In this document: positions 46,618 through 57,476 of the stretch, piece after piece
Numbering within the stretch: the first letter of the stretch is position 1
Layout: the number at the start of each line of letters is the position of its first letter
Assembly: GCF_040954645.1 (NCBI RefSeq)
Contig: NC_092808.1
Span: 87,675,389-87,739,388 of the forward strand
Origin: Diabrotica undecimpunctata
Lineage: Eukaryota; Arthropoda; Insecta; Coleoptera; Chrysomelidae
Direction of reading: 5' to 3'
DNA length: 64,000 nucleotides
Position numbers and translations under genes: made by a program
Notes under the pieces: generated by a model
Databases searched by the model: none
Told to the model about the DNA's origin: nothing
The model's input: only the letters and a program-made list of their open reading frames with translations

Positions 46618-46668
46618 TTCTTTAATCAAGCTTTCGCAAAATTTATTTGCTTCTTCAGGATATGCTAA
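46618..46668 (-). ncRNA. Hammerhead ribozyme-like motif
   Basis: The reverse strand reads CTGAAGA (46652-46658), A, stem II GCAAA/TTTGC (46636-46650), GAAA (46632-46635), then GCTT and GAT. ATC before the core pairs with GAT after it as the start of stem I. All core positions match CUGANGA..GAAA. It lies between the GIY-YIG frame at 47047-47394 and the (TA)n tract. Confidence 0.68.
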
Positions 46669-47046
46669 AATATGGTATCAGTAAATACAACGAAATTAGA
46701 ACTAAATAGCATTGTATAAAACTAGTAAAAAAACTTACAACATGAGGTTAATCCATTAAATTTTCAAATTTGCAAAACATTAAAACTTAACTTATTTTAA
46801 AAATTATACAGTTATGTAAGTACAATATTCCAATTTAATTTAATTTTGTAAAAATTCATTTTGACATTGATTGTTTGATTTATGTCAGAAAGACACTCGT
46901 TTCTGTTTATTATATTTTTTGTTGTTGTTAACTAGCTCTTGATTGTTATTATGGTTACGTACAAAGTGGCGCCAAATATGAATATTTAAATTTTTTGAAA
47001 TTCTAATATTTATAGTCAGAAAATCTAATATTGGAAAATTATAGTA

Positions 47047-47394
47047 TTAATTTTCGTAAGACAGAATGTAATTATAGATATTGCTTAGTTTATCAATATC
47101 AGTTTTTTTATTAACGCATTGATATTTATTTATGCATACCATTTCTAAGAATTCTCTTTTATTTAATTGGTTTTCGCGTCTTAATATATTAGTTTCATTG
47201 AAATTAAATGAATGATTTTTATTAATTGCATGATCTATTAATGCACACGTATTTTTAATATTTCTAAGGTCACTTTTATGTGATGTTAGTCTGCCTATTA
47301 GATTTCTAGATGTGTGTCCGATGTATGACTTATCACAATTTTCGCATGGTATTATATAAACTACATTTGAGCTTTCCATAATGCTAATTTCCAT
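47047..47394 (-). pseudogene. PLE GIY-YIG endonuclease domain, 5'-truncated
   Basis: The frame contains VVYIIPCENCDKSYIGHTSR (GIY-YIG equivalent: the Y-I-G-H-T-S-R block), then IGRLTSHKSDLR, an ALIDHAINKNHSF segment with the conserved histidine and asparagine, and LEMVCINKYQCVNKKTD. This matches the palindrome copies in order but with many substitutions, so it is another PLE family member. The RT part is missing; the 5' side runs into (TA)n at 47411. Confidence 0.85.
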
Positions 47395-47405
47395 AATACC
47401 GAACT

Positions 47406-47410
<5 letters not shown>

Positions 47411-47487
<77 letters not shown>
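47411..47487. repeat. (TA)n microsatellite
   Basis: A TA array between the PLE remnant and a LINE RT fragment. Confidence 0.95.
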
Positions 47488-47490
<3 letters not shown>

Positions 47491-48145
47491 GGATCTAGTT
47501 GGTCCGTTATGACAGTTTCCAAATATGTAATTTTGCGAAGTTTTTCAACGTACATTCCATTTAATTGAAGCTCTGCATCTGGATGTGGCTTACCACTAAT
47601 GATTGAAAATTTGGTTTTGTTTGAGTTTATTTTAATGTCCATCCTAGTTCGTGAAAACGATCAAGCAGAATTTGGAGCCCTTCAATATGTTCTGACAGAA
47701 TTACTGTATAGTCCGCGTATCTAAGTACATTAAATTGTTCTCCGTTGATTTCAATTCCATATGGCTGTCTCTCAAGTGCCTTTTTAAATAGTTGGTCCGA
47801 GTAAACATTAAACAATGTTTGAGATAAAACGCGTTCTCGTCTGAGTCCTCGTTATATGGAGATTGCGTTGGTGTAATTATTTCCAATTTTTATGATATCA
47901 GTTTGATTCCAGTACAAATGTTTAATGACACGAATATTTTTGTCATCTTTTCCTATATTTTTTAGCATCTGCAATAGTTTTACATGCTGTGCTTTATCAA
48001 ATGCCTTTTCGAAGTGCCTCCATAGTCCCCATAATATTTTTAAAACCAAATTGTGTATCTTCGAGATCTTCTTCGCTTTTGAGTTTAATTCTGTTGTGGA
48101 TTGTTCTTACAAAAATCTTAAGTGTGTGACTGAATATGCTAATTG

Positions 48146-48172
48146 ATCGATATCGATCGATCGATCGATCAT
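48146..48172. repeat. (GATC)n-like simple repeat
   Basis: GATCGATATCGATCGATCGA and onward, about 26 bp, embedded in the reverse-strand LINE at the motif that normally encodes DYRSIS. Confidence 0.8.
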
Positions 48173-48199
48173 TTTCCAGCATTGTGTGTTTTAGGTATA

Positions 48200-48617
48200 G
48201 TAATTATAATTAAAAATAATGATTGGCAAGGATAATAAAACTCATAAACTAAAGAGAATTGGTCTTGGATAGGCAGCGTATTGAAAACTGAAATGTATTT
48301 GATCAATGCGTCCTCCCAGTGTTGACATACAGAGCAGAAACACTTACTATGACAAAAACCTCGGCTACCAAACTACGGTTGGTGATGGACGGATGGTGAT
48401 GGACGGATGGTGATGGACGGATGGTGATGGACAAAGTGGTTATTGGAATGAATACCAAGGGAAGACAAGACAAGAAGCTTCGGTCGATCACCTACACAAT
48501 AACCAAAGATTTAAGAAGAAAAAATAAAAACTGGATGAAAGTGGCGCAAGATAGACGGGGTTGGAAACACGAGGAAGAGACCCATGTTCGGCAGTGGACT
48601 TTTGAGGCTGGATGATG
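48200..48617 (+). pseudogene. LINE C-terminus inserted into another LINE
   Basis: Forward-strand pieces KRIGLG, CVLPVLTYRAETLTMTKT and WMKVAQDRRGWKHEEETHVR, QWTFEAG match the family at 44353-44859 and its extreme 3' end. It interrupts the reverse-strand RT frame around it at 48197/48618. A 14-bp tandem repeat (48379-48434) replaces the middle of the reading frame. Confidence 0.78.
48379..48434. repeat. 14-bp tandem repeat, four copies
   Basis: The unit ATGGTGATGGACGG is repeated four times; the first copy begins TT and the last ends AA. It lies inside the LINE tail at 48200-48617. Confidence 0.9.
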
Positions 48618-49269
48618 AACAAAGATGGAGTTGAGCCAATCTGCGAAAATCATTCCAGTGTTATATATTGCATTAACAAGTTTTATTAGTATTTTAATGT
48701 TATCTTTATCTATTAGCTTTAGCAACTCAGTTAGTGTATCATCCGCACCACAAGCTTTCCTAATTTTAATATTTTTTATAAATAATTCATAATTTCTGAG
48801 TCGTTAGTACAATTTTGTATAATTTCTGTCATCTTGAAACAACTCTGGTGTATAAAGTTGCCATTCTCTTCTTGCTTTATTCTCATTTACAATAATTTTG
48901 TTGCTATTATCAACTATTATAAAGAGAAGTCCTTTTTTAAATATGTTACTTATTTCTTCTTTTTCTTTGTGCACATTAAAAAAGTCGTGCCCAGACATCA
49001 CAACGTCAGTTTCCTCGCACCTTACTTCCATTCATTTTTCTATGGCTAATTTTATCTTCCTTTTAATTCTTGTTTTTAAATTTGTTTAGATGTCTATATT
49101 CTGTTTCATTCTATTTTATAAGTCAACTTTATTTCATTAATTTCAAGACGTCTTCTGTCATTCATTGATTTTTCTTGATTAAGTTACTTCTATAATCATT
49201 ATTTATGGGTATTTTGTTAACTAGGTTTTTAAATTCATTCCATAGTCCCTCTGGATTTTCAAATAGGCA

Positions 49270-50740
49270 CATGGGAAGAAAACAACCCAACAACAAAAAA
49301 AAAAGAAAGTAAACAAAGTGGTCAAACTTCAAAAGACTTGTGAGTATTGGAATCAACAACATAATAACGATTAACAATCTTCAAGAAATAGAAGGAAAAG
49401 TTCTAGAAAAACACCATCAAAGAAGCACTAAGAAATAGCACTACTGAAGAACAGCTAGAAATATATATACATATATATGGAAAGATTTAGACACACTCAC
49501 CATCATTAACCTGTGTGCGTCCACTGTTGGACATAGGTCTCTCCCAACTCTTTCCATTCGTCTCTATCTTGTACGGCTAGAATCTAGTTATTGCTAACAC
49601 GCTTCAGGTCGTCCATCAGTCCATCTAGTTGGTAGGCGTCCTCTGCTCCGTATTGCTTCTTGTCTTGGTCTCTAGTCGACAAATTTTTGTCAGAGACATT
49701 AACCAAGAAATAAAAGATATAATAAACTAAAAGAACAGGACCAAAAAGAGAGCCAGAGAAACAAGAAACCAGGAAGTATGTCTTTTAAACAGGGCAAATC
49801 GACTAAACAAAACGGTCAAAAAGGCGCCTACAGAACATAGAACCCAAAGGCAGACTAACTATGTGCACGAAATAAAGAAACAGAGTCAAAATATGCAGAC
49901 TCTAAAGAATATTAAGAACCGACAGAAAATCCATAACTCTACTCCACGGCAAAATGAAACTGTCTATTTCATCAAAGAAAAGACCGAGGTAATGAGAAGG
50001 ATTCTAGAAAGAGAGTAGACAATTAATTATCACCAATATGAAGATATAAATCTCATCGAAGTAGTCGAAGAAAATCAAGAAATGCCTAAAGAACTGGACG
50101 AGATAATTACATGTACATCTCCGAAGGAAATAATTAAACTAACTAAAAAAAGGTCATCAAAAATAGGTCAGGTCATTTGGTCTTGACGAAATCACCAACA
50201 GCGCTCTGATGTATCTACCAGCGGAATCAGTAGCATACCTAACCAACATAACAAATGCGATACTAAGATATGAGCTTTTTCCAAACTGATGTAAGGAAGC
50301 CCACTTTATCATGATTTCTAAGCCAGGATAAGACAATAGGTAGGTTTCCGCAAAATTACAGGTCGATCAGCTTACTTTCAGTAGTTAGCAAGATTGTAGA
50401 AAGAGTTATACTAAGCAGACGCCAATCACAAGTGAAGTATCCAATAGAAAATAGCCATGAACTTAGACCAAATACAAGCGGTTATCTTAAATAAAAGGAG
50501 AGGTAACCCAGACAGCTGACAATGCAAAACATCGAATAGAAAAGAAAAGCGAAATACCTACGAATCACAATGGATTAAGTACTGGTATTGAGGTAGTATG
50601 TCAACTCAACAATCCAAAAAACGACAACAGCCAGAGCTGTCATAAGAGGACTCACCGATAGAAGAAGCAAATTGAGAATGAAAACCAAACAAAGATTAAC
50701 AACATCATACTATCAATAATTACATATGCGTCTCCCACAT
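49270..50740 (+). pseudogene. Jockey-type LINE ORF2 remnant
   Basis: Forward pieces include SPKEIIKLTKKRSSK, LDEITNSALMYLPAESVAYL, FIMISKPGKD, FPQNYRSISLLSVVSKIVER and, further 3', ARAVIRGLTDRRSKLRMKTK and SIITYASPTF. This is the order of RT motifs in Jockey-clade elements. The palm with the catalytic YxDD is not visible, so a piece is deleted. Stops and shifts are common. It is interrupted at 49497-49680 by a reverse-strand LINE tail. Confidence 0.72.
49497..49680 (-). pseudogene. LINE 3' tail
   Basis: The reverse strand reads DRDEWKELGETYVQQWTHTG, the extreme C-terminus of the LINE family also seen at 44353 and 48200. About 180 bp survive, including the start of the 3' untranslated part. 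Confidence 0.72.
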
Positions 50741-50743
50741 TCT

Positions 50744-50744
<1 letters not shown>

Positions 50745-50801
<57 letters not shown>
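50745..50801. repeat. (TA)n microsatellite
   Basis: A pure TA array following the Jockey remnant. Confidence 0.95.
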
Positions 50802-50804
<3 letters not shown>

Positions 50805-51483
50805 GCAACAAAAAGAGCTGAATTGGAAAGCCACCCAAGCTCGATATTGCGAGATATATTAAGGTATGATGTGTTCCATCAATGGAAGCACCGACCAAAT
50901 CAGCAATTATTGGCCAATATATAGCAAAGACCAGATAATCATAGCTCTATCAGTAGAAGACAACCCTGCTTTTATGGCACTGGCAATTTACTAATTAATA
51001 TGTTTATGTTGCAGACAGCCCATAAAAACCACAAAAAGCTAAAAAACAGCTATGGCCACCATAAAAATTAACAAAACAAAAGGCGCAATCCGCGAAAAAA
51101 TAAAAAACGAAAACCATCAAATGAGCCCACGTCCTCGGACGCTGAGTCGCCGAAGTAAGCGTTGCCCAGAGCTGGGACTCAAGGCCCGATCAAGCAATTC
51201 AGTTCGATGATATGCCAGTAGAGATAGCGGGAATAGAGTGCCTAACGCTGCCCCTTGTTAGGGGTAGGATTTCGTGTGGGATTCCTTGTACCCAAGACTC
51301 TCACACAAGTACGTACTTTGCTGATAGAGAGACCCGCGTGTCATTTAAAGGTGCAAGTCTTCAAGGCTAAGTTATATTCTATTGTTGATTGTTTGCTTAG
51401 ACGGCATTTGCATCATGGCAACTGTCAAATGCGAAATTATTAAATGCGCAAAAGTTTAAATAATGGTTTTCTGTTTCTGGTTC

Positions 51484-51578
<95 letters not shown>

Positions 51579-52985
51579 TAATGGCCTATGACCTAGTGAC
51601 AGAAAAACATGGATGAACTGGTTAAAAGGGATCCGAACCACTAGTTCAACGCCTAAAAAGGTGTAACAATATAAGAAAAAGCAAACTTATTTACCTCAAA
51701 TTTTAATAGGTTTCTTCCTATGTACAAAGCATTTCAAGGACTATTTCTTCAATAACAAGAAAAAACATAATACCATGAGAAAAAGAAAACCGATTATTTT
51801 TAAATTCAATAAGAAGAATCCATGAACAACCAGAAGTTTAGAGACTTTGGAACTTCGAGTTCCAAATCCAATCTTCGAGTCCATCGAGAGTTATCGAGCG
51901 GACATACAGATGGGTAACAACATTTCAAAAAAATATGCCTGGTCGCTTCTAACAGAAGAGTCATATATTGGGTAAAACACTTTTATTTTGCTTAAAGTTG
52001 CTTTAAAATGATAAGTCCCTGTAAATGGATTTCAGGACCGGAAATTGTTTTTTACCACGCAAATGTTGAAATTATTTTATTTTTATTTTTTGGCAGCAGG
52101 ATAATTGGATATTTCGGAGCAACTGGAAAATTTGTAATTCGTAATAGTTGTTATAGCTCATAAAACCTGGTCTTCTCAAAAAACTGAATTAATTGTGTAT
52201 CTTGCTTTTTAATTAAAGTTACAATTTTGTTTCATTAATTTTTTATTTTTAGGGCTGTTGGAACTTCCCCAGATATTTTTAAGAATATATTTAAGCTAAA
52301 CGGAGTTCAGCCACTAAGTTATATTAAATCTGAATTTTAAAAATAGCAACCAATTACGACATTTTCAAGGATTGCCGAGCTTTTAAATTTGTTCATTTTT
52401 TTAGACCCAATATCCAATATTACATAATCAATTTTGGAGATAGGTTAATTAAAAAATAGTATGTATTATTATATCCGCAGATTATACCAAAAATTAATAA
52501 TTTGTTACCAAATAACCAGATTATGCAAGGTGATATATGTTTTTTATGTTATAGTTTGGACCATTGGTTACACACTGAGTTACATATAATATATAAGGTT
52601 AATTTATACTCTATTCAGTAAAAGCCCAGCCGGTTTTAGCGTTTGTGGAAAAGGAAGTGTGAACTAGGTAGGGGTTTTTCAGTACTCCACAGAAGACAAA
52701 TTGGACGGCAAAGTTTGTCTCCTTACCCCCAGCACCGCGCGTCCCAATAGCTAATACGAAAGGTTCTATACATATGTAGGGCAGGTGTGAATAAGGTTGA
52801 ACCAAATAAGTACACGCGAATCAACTGAGGACATGACATTGAGCAACAACTATGTCAATAGTTAGCCAAGACTATTAGAAAAAATTGCATGCCAGATCTG
52901 GTGCCACACACTCACGTTCGATAACCACATTAATCTAACAGCCTCTAGTACTGCGGAAATAACTTAACTGGTTAGCTGGTCAAGC
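50802..52985. other. Unassigned intronic sequence
   Basis: No gene is supported. A less AT-rich block at about 51120-51330 and another at about 52610-52800 may be decayed LINE untranslated regions. A (TA)n array lies at 51485-51581. Confidence 0.45.
51485..51581. repeat. (TA)n microsatellite
   Basis: A TA array with one TATG interruption. Confidence 0.95.
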
Positions 52986-53880
52986 TCGGGCGACCGAATT
53001 ATTGAAAGTATAAGTAATCCACATTTACTACATTAACAGCTACGGGTGGAAGAACTTGTACTTATTAGAACATATTTTATCCTGGGATGGAGAAATTTAT
53101 CTCACAAGCGGAGTAATTGTTAGGAACAGTCAACAGCATGTGAAAAGCTACTGGATGACTACCACATTAAAGATCTGTAAGGATATTCCCAGGGCATCGC
53201 AATGAAAAGCCGACAGAAATTATCCTCTGTCCAGGGCACAACTTAAGTGAGGAGAGGGCGCTAACAATCCCACGGTCAGCCAATAATGTCTCAAAAAGAA
53301 AAAGAATGGGTGCGTGCAACATTTGAAGCATATGTCAAATAGTCCAGGCAGAAAATATTATTCAAGAAATGACACGTCTGAACATAGATATTTTAGGATG
53401 CATTGAAGTTCGATGGCCAAATTCTGGTGAAGCTAATACATGAAACAATTATAGGTGTATACCATATCTAGTTTTCGGGAGATGACACAACAGGAAACAA
53501 AAATGACGTAGCAACAATAGTAAAAAGGGAAATAAATAAAGCAGTGATAGATTTCCTGCCCATCTCAGACAGAGTTGCGTTATTAAAGATTAACTCCAGT
53601 CCCTTTAATATAAAAATCATTCAGTTATACGCACCAAGAAATATCTAGCAGATTTTAGTAGACTCCAAACTTAAAAAAAAACATATATTAACTATTCTAA
53701 TGTGCGGTTTTAAAGATATAGTCGAGAATAAAATAATAGATAACAGAAACGAGAAAAATTAACAACAAATAATAATCACTGAACTTGTAACTGATCTCAA
53801 CTTAAGAGTATAAATTTTTCACGTTACCTTATATACAGAAGTTCACACTTAAATTTATACGGATATGAAAACTATATACT
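52986..53880 (+). pseudogene. LINE 5' region and APE endonuclease fragment
   Basis: The 5' untranslated part (AACAGCTACGGGTGGAAGAA near 53035) is shared with 63475-63530. The endonuclease then reads GACNI (for GTWNI), QAENIIQEMTRLNIDILG, EVRWPNSGEAN, GVATI-like NDVATIVKREINKAV, DRVALLKINSSPFNIKIIQL and YAP, then CGFKDIVENKIID in place of the DFNA block. Stops and a shift break the frame, and no RT follows. Confidence 0.75.
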
Positions 53881-53969
53881 AATATGAAAATAGCTAATAA
53901 GACAGTGTTACCAATTATTTCCATTTTTTCTAAATTAAAAGACAAAACACCTAAGGAGTCAGACACCTA

Positions 53970-54213
53970 GAGAGTAATAAAATTTATATTGGTCAGTCTT
54001 CAAGATGTCTAAAAGACCGCATAGTATCTCACAAGAATGATGTTGGGCATTATTAAGACAAATTTTACTTAGAGAAACATGCAGAAGAGTTAAATCATAG
54101 TATGAGTTTTGAAAATTCTAAGGTTTTGACAATAGAGAAGAAATTGAATAAAAGTCTTGTTCTGGAGATGGCATTTATAGTTAAAACTAAAAATGTCATA
54201 AATAAAAGTTTTT
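53970..54213 (+). pseudogene. PLE GIY-YIG fragment
   Basis: The frame NKIYIGQSSRCLKDRIVSHK, NDVGHY (stop) DKFYLEKHAEELNHSMSF, ending LEMAFIVKTKNVINKSF, parallels the GIY-YIG domains of the palindrome arms (QVYYGQTSRCLKDRITSHKS). One stop interrupts it. The RT part is missing upstream. Confidence 0.8.
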
Positions 54214-54224
54214 AAGTGAAATCT

Positions 54225-54960
54225 ATTCTTGTTTGCTCTTCTTCTTTTTCACGTGCCATCTCCTCTAAGAAGGTTGGCAACCATCATGGCAATTCGCACT
54301 TTCGACGCCGCTGCTCTAAAGAGGTCAGCAGAAGTGCAGTTAAACCAAGCTCTCAAATTATTTAACCAGGAGATGCGTCTTCTTCCGCGACTCCTTCTAC
54401 TCTGTATTCTTCCTTACATTATTAATTGCAACAAGTTATAATGCTCGCCCCTCATGACATGTCCCAGATATTGCAATTTTCTGACTTTAATTGTATTTAA
54501 AACCTCTTTATCTTTTCCCATTCTTCTCAACACCTCGACATTCGTGACTCTATCCACCCAACTTATTCTTAATATCCTTCTGTAGGCCCATAACTCGAAG
54601 GCTTCCAATCTGCCGAAACATCTTTCTTTAAAGTCCAAGCCTCTAACCCATAAAATAAAACGGACAACACGTGGCATCTCAGAAGTCTTATCTTTAAAGA
54701 AATTGAAATGTCCCTGCTGCAGAGTACTTTTTTCAGTTTGTTGAAAGAATTTCTTGCCTGTCCTATTCTTGCCTTAATCTCTTCTGTATACTTATTATTT
54801 TCGTTAATTATTGTACCGAGATATTTATATTTTTTAACTTTTTTAATTTGTTCTCCATGTATTGTTATGTTTTCTTGGCACTGTTGGGTTTTTGTAATTA
54901 CCATAAATTGTGTCTTTTTTGTGTTTACAAGTGTCGTATTCTTAATATAGTTAGTTAGAG
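54225..54960 (-). pseudogene. LINE (RTE-like) ORF2 C-terminus and 3' end
   Basis: The reverse strand reads YKYLGTIINENNKYTEEIKA, RIGQARNSFNKLKKVLCSRD, RCHVLSVLFYGLEAWTL. After a frameshift near 54600-54620 it continues YRRILRISWVDRVTNVEVLR, RKLQYLGHVMRGEHYNL. It is the best-preserved of the four reverse-strand copies of this family (with 8858, 31437 and 31903). Its 3' end near 54235 carries the CTTCTTCTTTTTCACGTG end. Confidence 0.85.
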
Positions 54961-54961
54961 G

Positions 54962-55550
54962 AAAGGTTCAGCCCGTAGGTTTCGATATAAAAGATGGCCA
55001 AAACATCGAGGCAATGGGTGAAAGTGACATGTATGTGCAGAAAATTTACCATAAACAAATGGGAACTGAGCTAACGTCTGAGTTTGTCCAAAATCTGTTC
55101 CAGCTAAATCGGCCATTCCTTAATAGTAGAAATCTGTTTAAGGCATTAAATACGTACGCCTGTCTACGCTTAGCTACTCATTTGGTATTATAAAGTGGTC
55201 TTAAACGAATATAGAAAGTCTCCAACGGAAAACAAGAACACTTCTTACAAAGGTCCAAAAACACCATCTACGCAGTGCAGTAGCGACAACATTACCATGA
55301 TATCAAGGGGGAAGAGGACTTATGGACATAGTTGATCAACTGGATAAACAAGTTGCTAATTTAAGAAGCTACTTTTGGGCGCAGGCTGAGACATTTACTT
55401 TAAACCGAGCAATTTTCGCAGTAGACGATACAACGCCGCTTAAATAGAGGGAACAAGAAATGCGCATAAACTACCTGAGTTAAATGCGCACTTGGATGAG
55501 TAAACCTCTGCATGGGCGACATGTTAGGTTATGTTAGGTGATCAGCAACA
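54962..55550 (+). pseudogene. LINE ORF2 C-terminal region, third family
   Basis: Forward blocks FDIKDGQNIEAMGESDMYV, NSRNLFKALNTYACLRLATH, a KTRTLLTK-like block, GGRGLMDIVDQLDKQVANLR and KPLHGRH match the region after the RT palm of a LINE family distinct from the others here. The clade is not assigned. It is frameshifted several times. A GTTAGGTTATGTTAGG stretch marks the 3' end. Confidence 0.65.
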
Positions 55551-55893
55551 ATGAGATCAGCCAAGAACTCGTTATAGTTTATTTTTATGAACGAGAAAGT
55601 AATTAGCATAATTTTAACTGGTAGCTTCGACCACTCCATGGGCGTGCTCAAGATTAATTGAAAAATTACTTTGAATAATTGTAAAAAATAAATGAATTAT
55701 TTCAGTGTTATAAAGTGTTATGTGTATGTAAACAAAAGTGACCTCTTTTATCACACACTATATTAGAACTGACTGGCCTACATTAAAAAGGGTTTTAAAA
55801 AATTCACATTTTTTTTAATTTTTAAAAATTACAAAAGAGAAGGTATGTTAAATAGATGAATAAAAATATTAATATAAAACTTACAGCTACTTG

Positions 55894-57233
55894 TTACAAA
55901 TCCAAATCAGATTCAGAAGATGAACTTTTAGAACCAAGATTTATAATAACTGGCTCGATCATTTTATCAGTAATATTGTCCAGCTTCCACATTTTTTCCT
56001 CTTCTTTAATAGTGTGATTTACTGCCTTTTCCCAGTTTTCAGCTTTTACATTATTTACGGCCTCCAAAAACAACTGTTTAACATCATGAATTTTAAAAGT
56101 GGTATTTTTTCTTGAAACTTCACTCTTTATCTGTGCCCATACCAGTTCAATCGGGTTTAATTCACAATGATATGGTGGGGATTTAAGTACTGTCATTCCA
56201 CGATTTTTGGCAATTTCATCAATTGCGTATTTTTAAAATTTTTCTTTATGAAGGGCACACAACGAATAAAGTTCCTTTCTTATAGATCCGGGATGGTACG
56301 TAATATTTTTTGAACTCAGCCAATTCTGCAAGTCTTTTTTAACCACTTGGTTGTGGGACGTCCTTCTATAAGTCTGGAGTGATAACTTGCATTATCCATT
56401 ACTATTACACAGTTCTTAGGAAGAAGATCTATCATTTGTTCGAACCATTCTTGAAAGACATCAGCGTTCATGTCTTCATGGTAGTCACCGGTACGAGTTG
56501 ATTCAAAAGTTAATAAACCACCTTCAACAAAACCGTCTGAACTGCCAATGTGTACTATTATCAGCCTGCGTCCCTTTCCTGATGGTGGGTTTAAACCAGT
56601 AGATAAGTTATTTACAAAAGCGTGCCTTTGACTTGTAACAGTTTCATCCTGCCAAAATTTATTTGGTGTATGACCCTCGTTGATCCATGTTTCATCAAGA
56701 TAAAATATTTTTCTTTTTTGGTTTCTCATTTCCTTTATGGTTCTTAGAAAATGTCTTCTCCATATGACAATATCGCTTCTTTCTAATAAAATAGACTTTC
56801 TGGGATTCTTTTTCCAGCGGAAGCCTATTTCTTTTAAAAGTTTCCATAACGTACTTCGACTCATTTCTGGGTAATCCTTATCATCTCGAACTGAGACAAG
56901 AACTTTATCCAATGTTGGAAATTCTTGTCTAAAGAAGAATTCATGCACTTTCCGTCGAAGTCCTTCTTTAAAATGATATTCTATTTGAAATTTTGGTTTC
57001 CCTGGAGCATTACGTGGCATTTGAAAACTACCACATTTCTCTTCTTTAATAACTCTGTAAATCGTAGATTTTCCAACACCAAGTGTACTGCTAACTAACT
57101 CAACGGTCTCATCAACACTTTCACATAAACGTTTGTCTGTAAATGATTTAAAACAATTAAATATTAATGTTTTTTCATTAACTGTTAGAGAACCAATTTT
57201 TTGGCGTTTACACGGCACTTCCAAATTTTCCAT
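55894..57233 (-). pseudogene. IS630/Tc1-type transposase, nearly intact
   Basis: Reading right to left, an N-terminal helix-turn-helix region starts MENLEVPCKRQKIG (start chosen at 57233 because it is the second ATG and the family sequence begins there; the first is 27 bp upstream). Then come MSRSTLWKLLKEIGFRWKK, the first catalytic aspartate in IFYLDETWIN, RRLIIVHIGSSDGFV, the second in CVIVMDNASYHS, and PYHCELNPIELVWAQIKSEV with the catalytic glutamate. An acidic serine-rich tail ends the protein. About 446 codons span the locus. There are only two lesions: a one-base shift in a six-T run at 56335-56340 and a stop at 56233-56235. Terminal repeats were not identified. Confidence 0.88.
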
Positions 57234-57476
57234 AACACTAGTATACACAATAAACTGCACCTTGCAACTGAAGTACCTACTTTTAGTGAACTGTTAAGAA
57301 TTTTGAATACGCCACTTGGACCTTCCTATATACAAAATGGAAAAACCCACTATCACATTTTCTGTGGAATAAGTTTAGAAGGTAATTATCTAGTCAATTA
57401 CTGTCGTAGATTCCTGGAATTAAAGAATTAAATGTTTGATTGTTGAAACCCTTACTTCGTGGAATGCACTCATTTC

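Larger units (their letters stand above)
47489..49262 (-). pseudogene. LINE ORF2 RT region, split by an opposite-strand LINE insertion
   Basis: Reading right to left, a pre-RT part GLWNEFKNLVNKIP (49170-49260) and WQLYTPELFQDDR lead into KACGADDTLTELLKLIDKDN and FADWLNSIFVH (about 48620-48730). The frame is interrupted at 48200-48617 by a forward LINE tail. It resumes with LPKTHNAGK near 48180, SISIFSHTLKIFVRTIHNRI, FGF..IMGTMEAL, FEKAFDKAQHVKLLQMLKNI, and the catalytic RYADYTVIL (about 47700). The second catalytic aspartate is replaced by tyrosine (YADY). It ends at the (TA)n tract. Confidence 0.8.

Noticed and set aside
55523..55545. GTTAGGTTATGTTAGG as telomeric (TTAGG)n
   Set aside because: Only two or three imperfect units at a LINE end, not an array; a similar GTTAGGTTA near 62272 is equally short.
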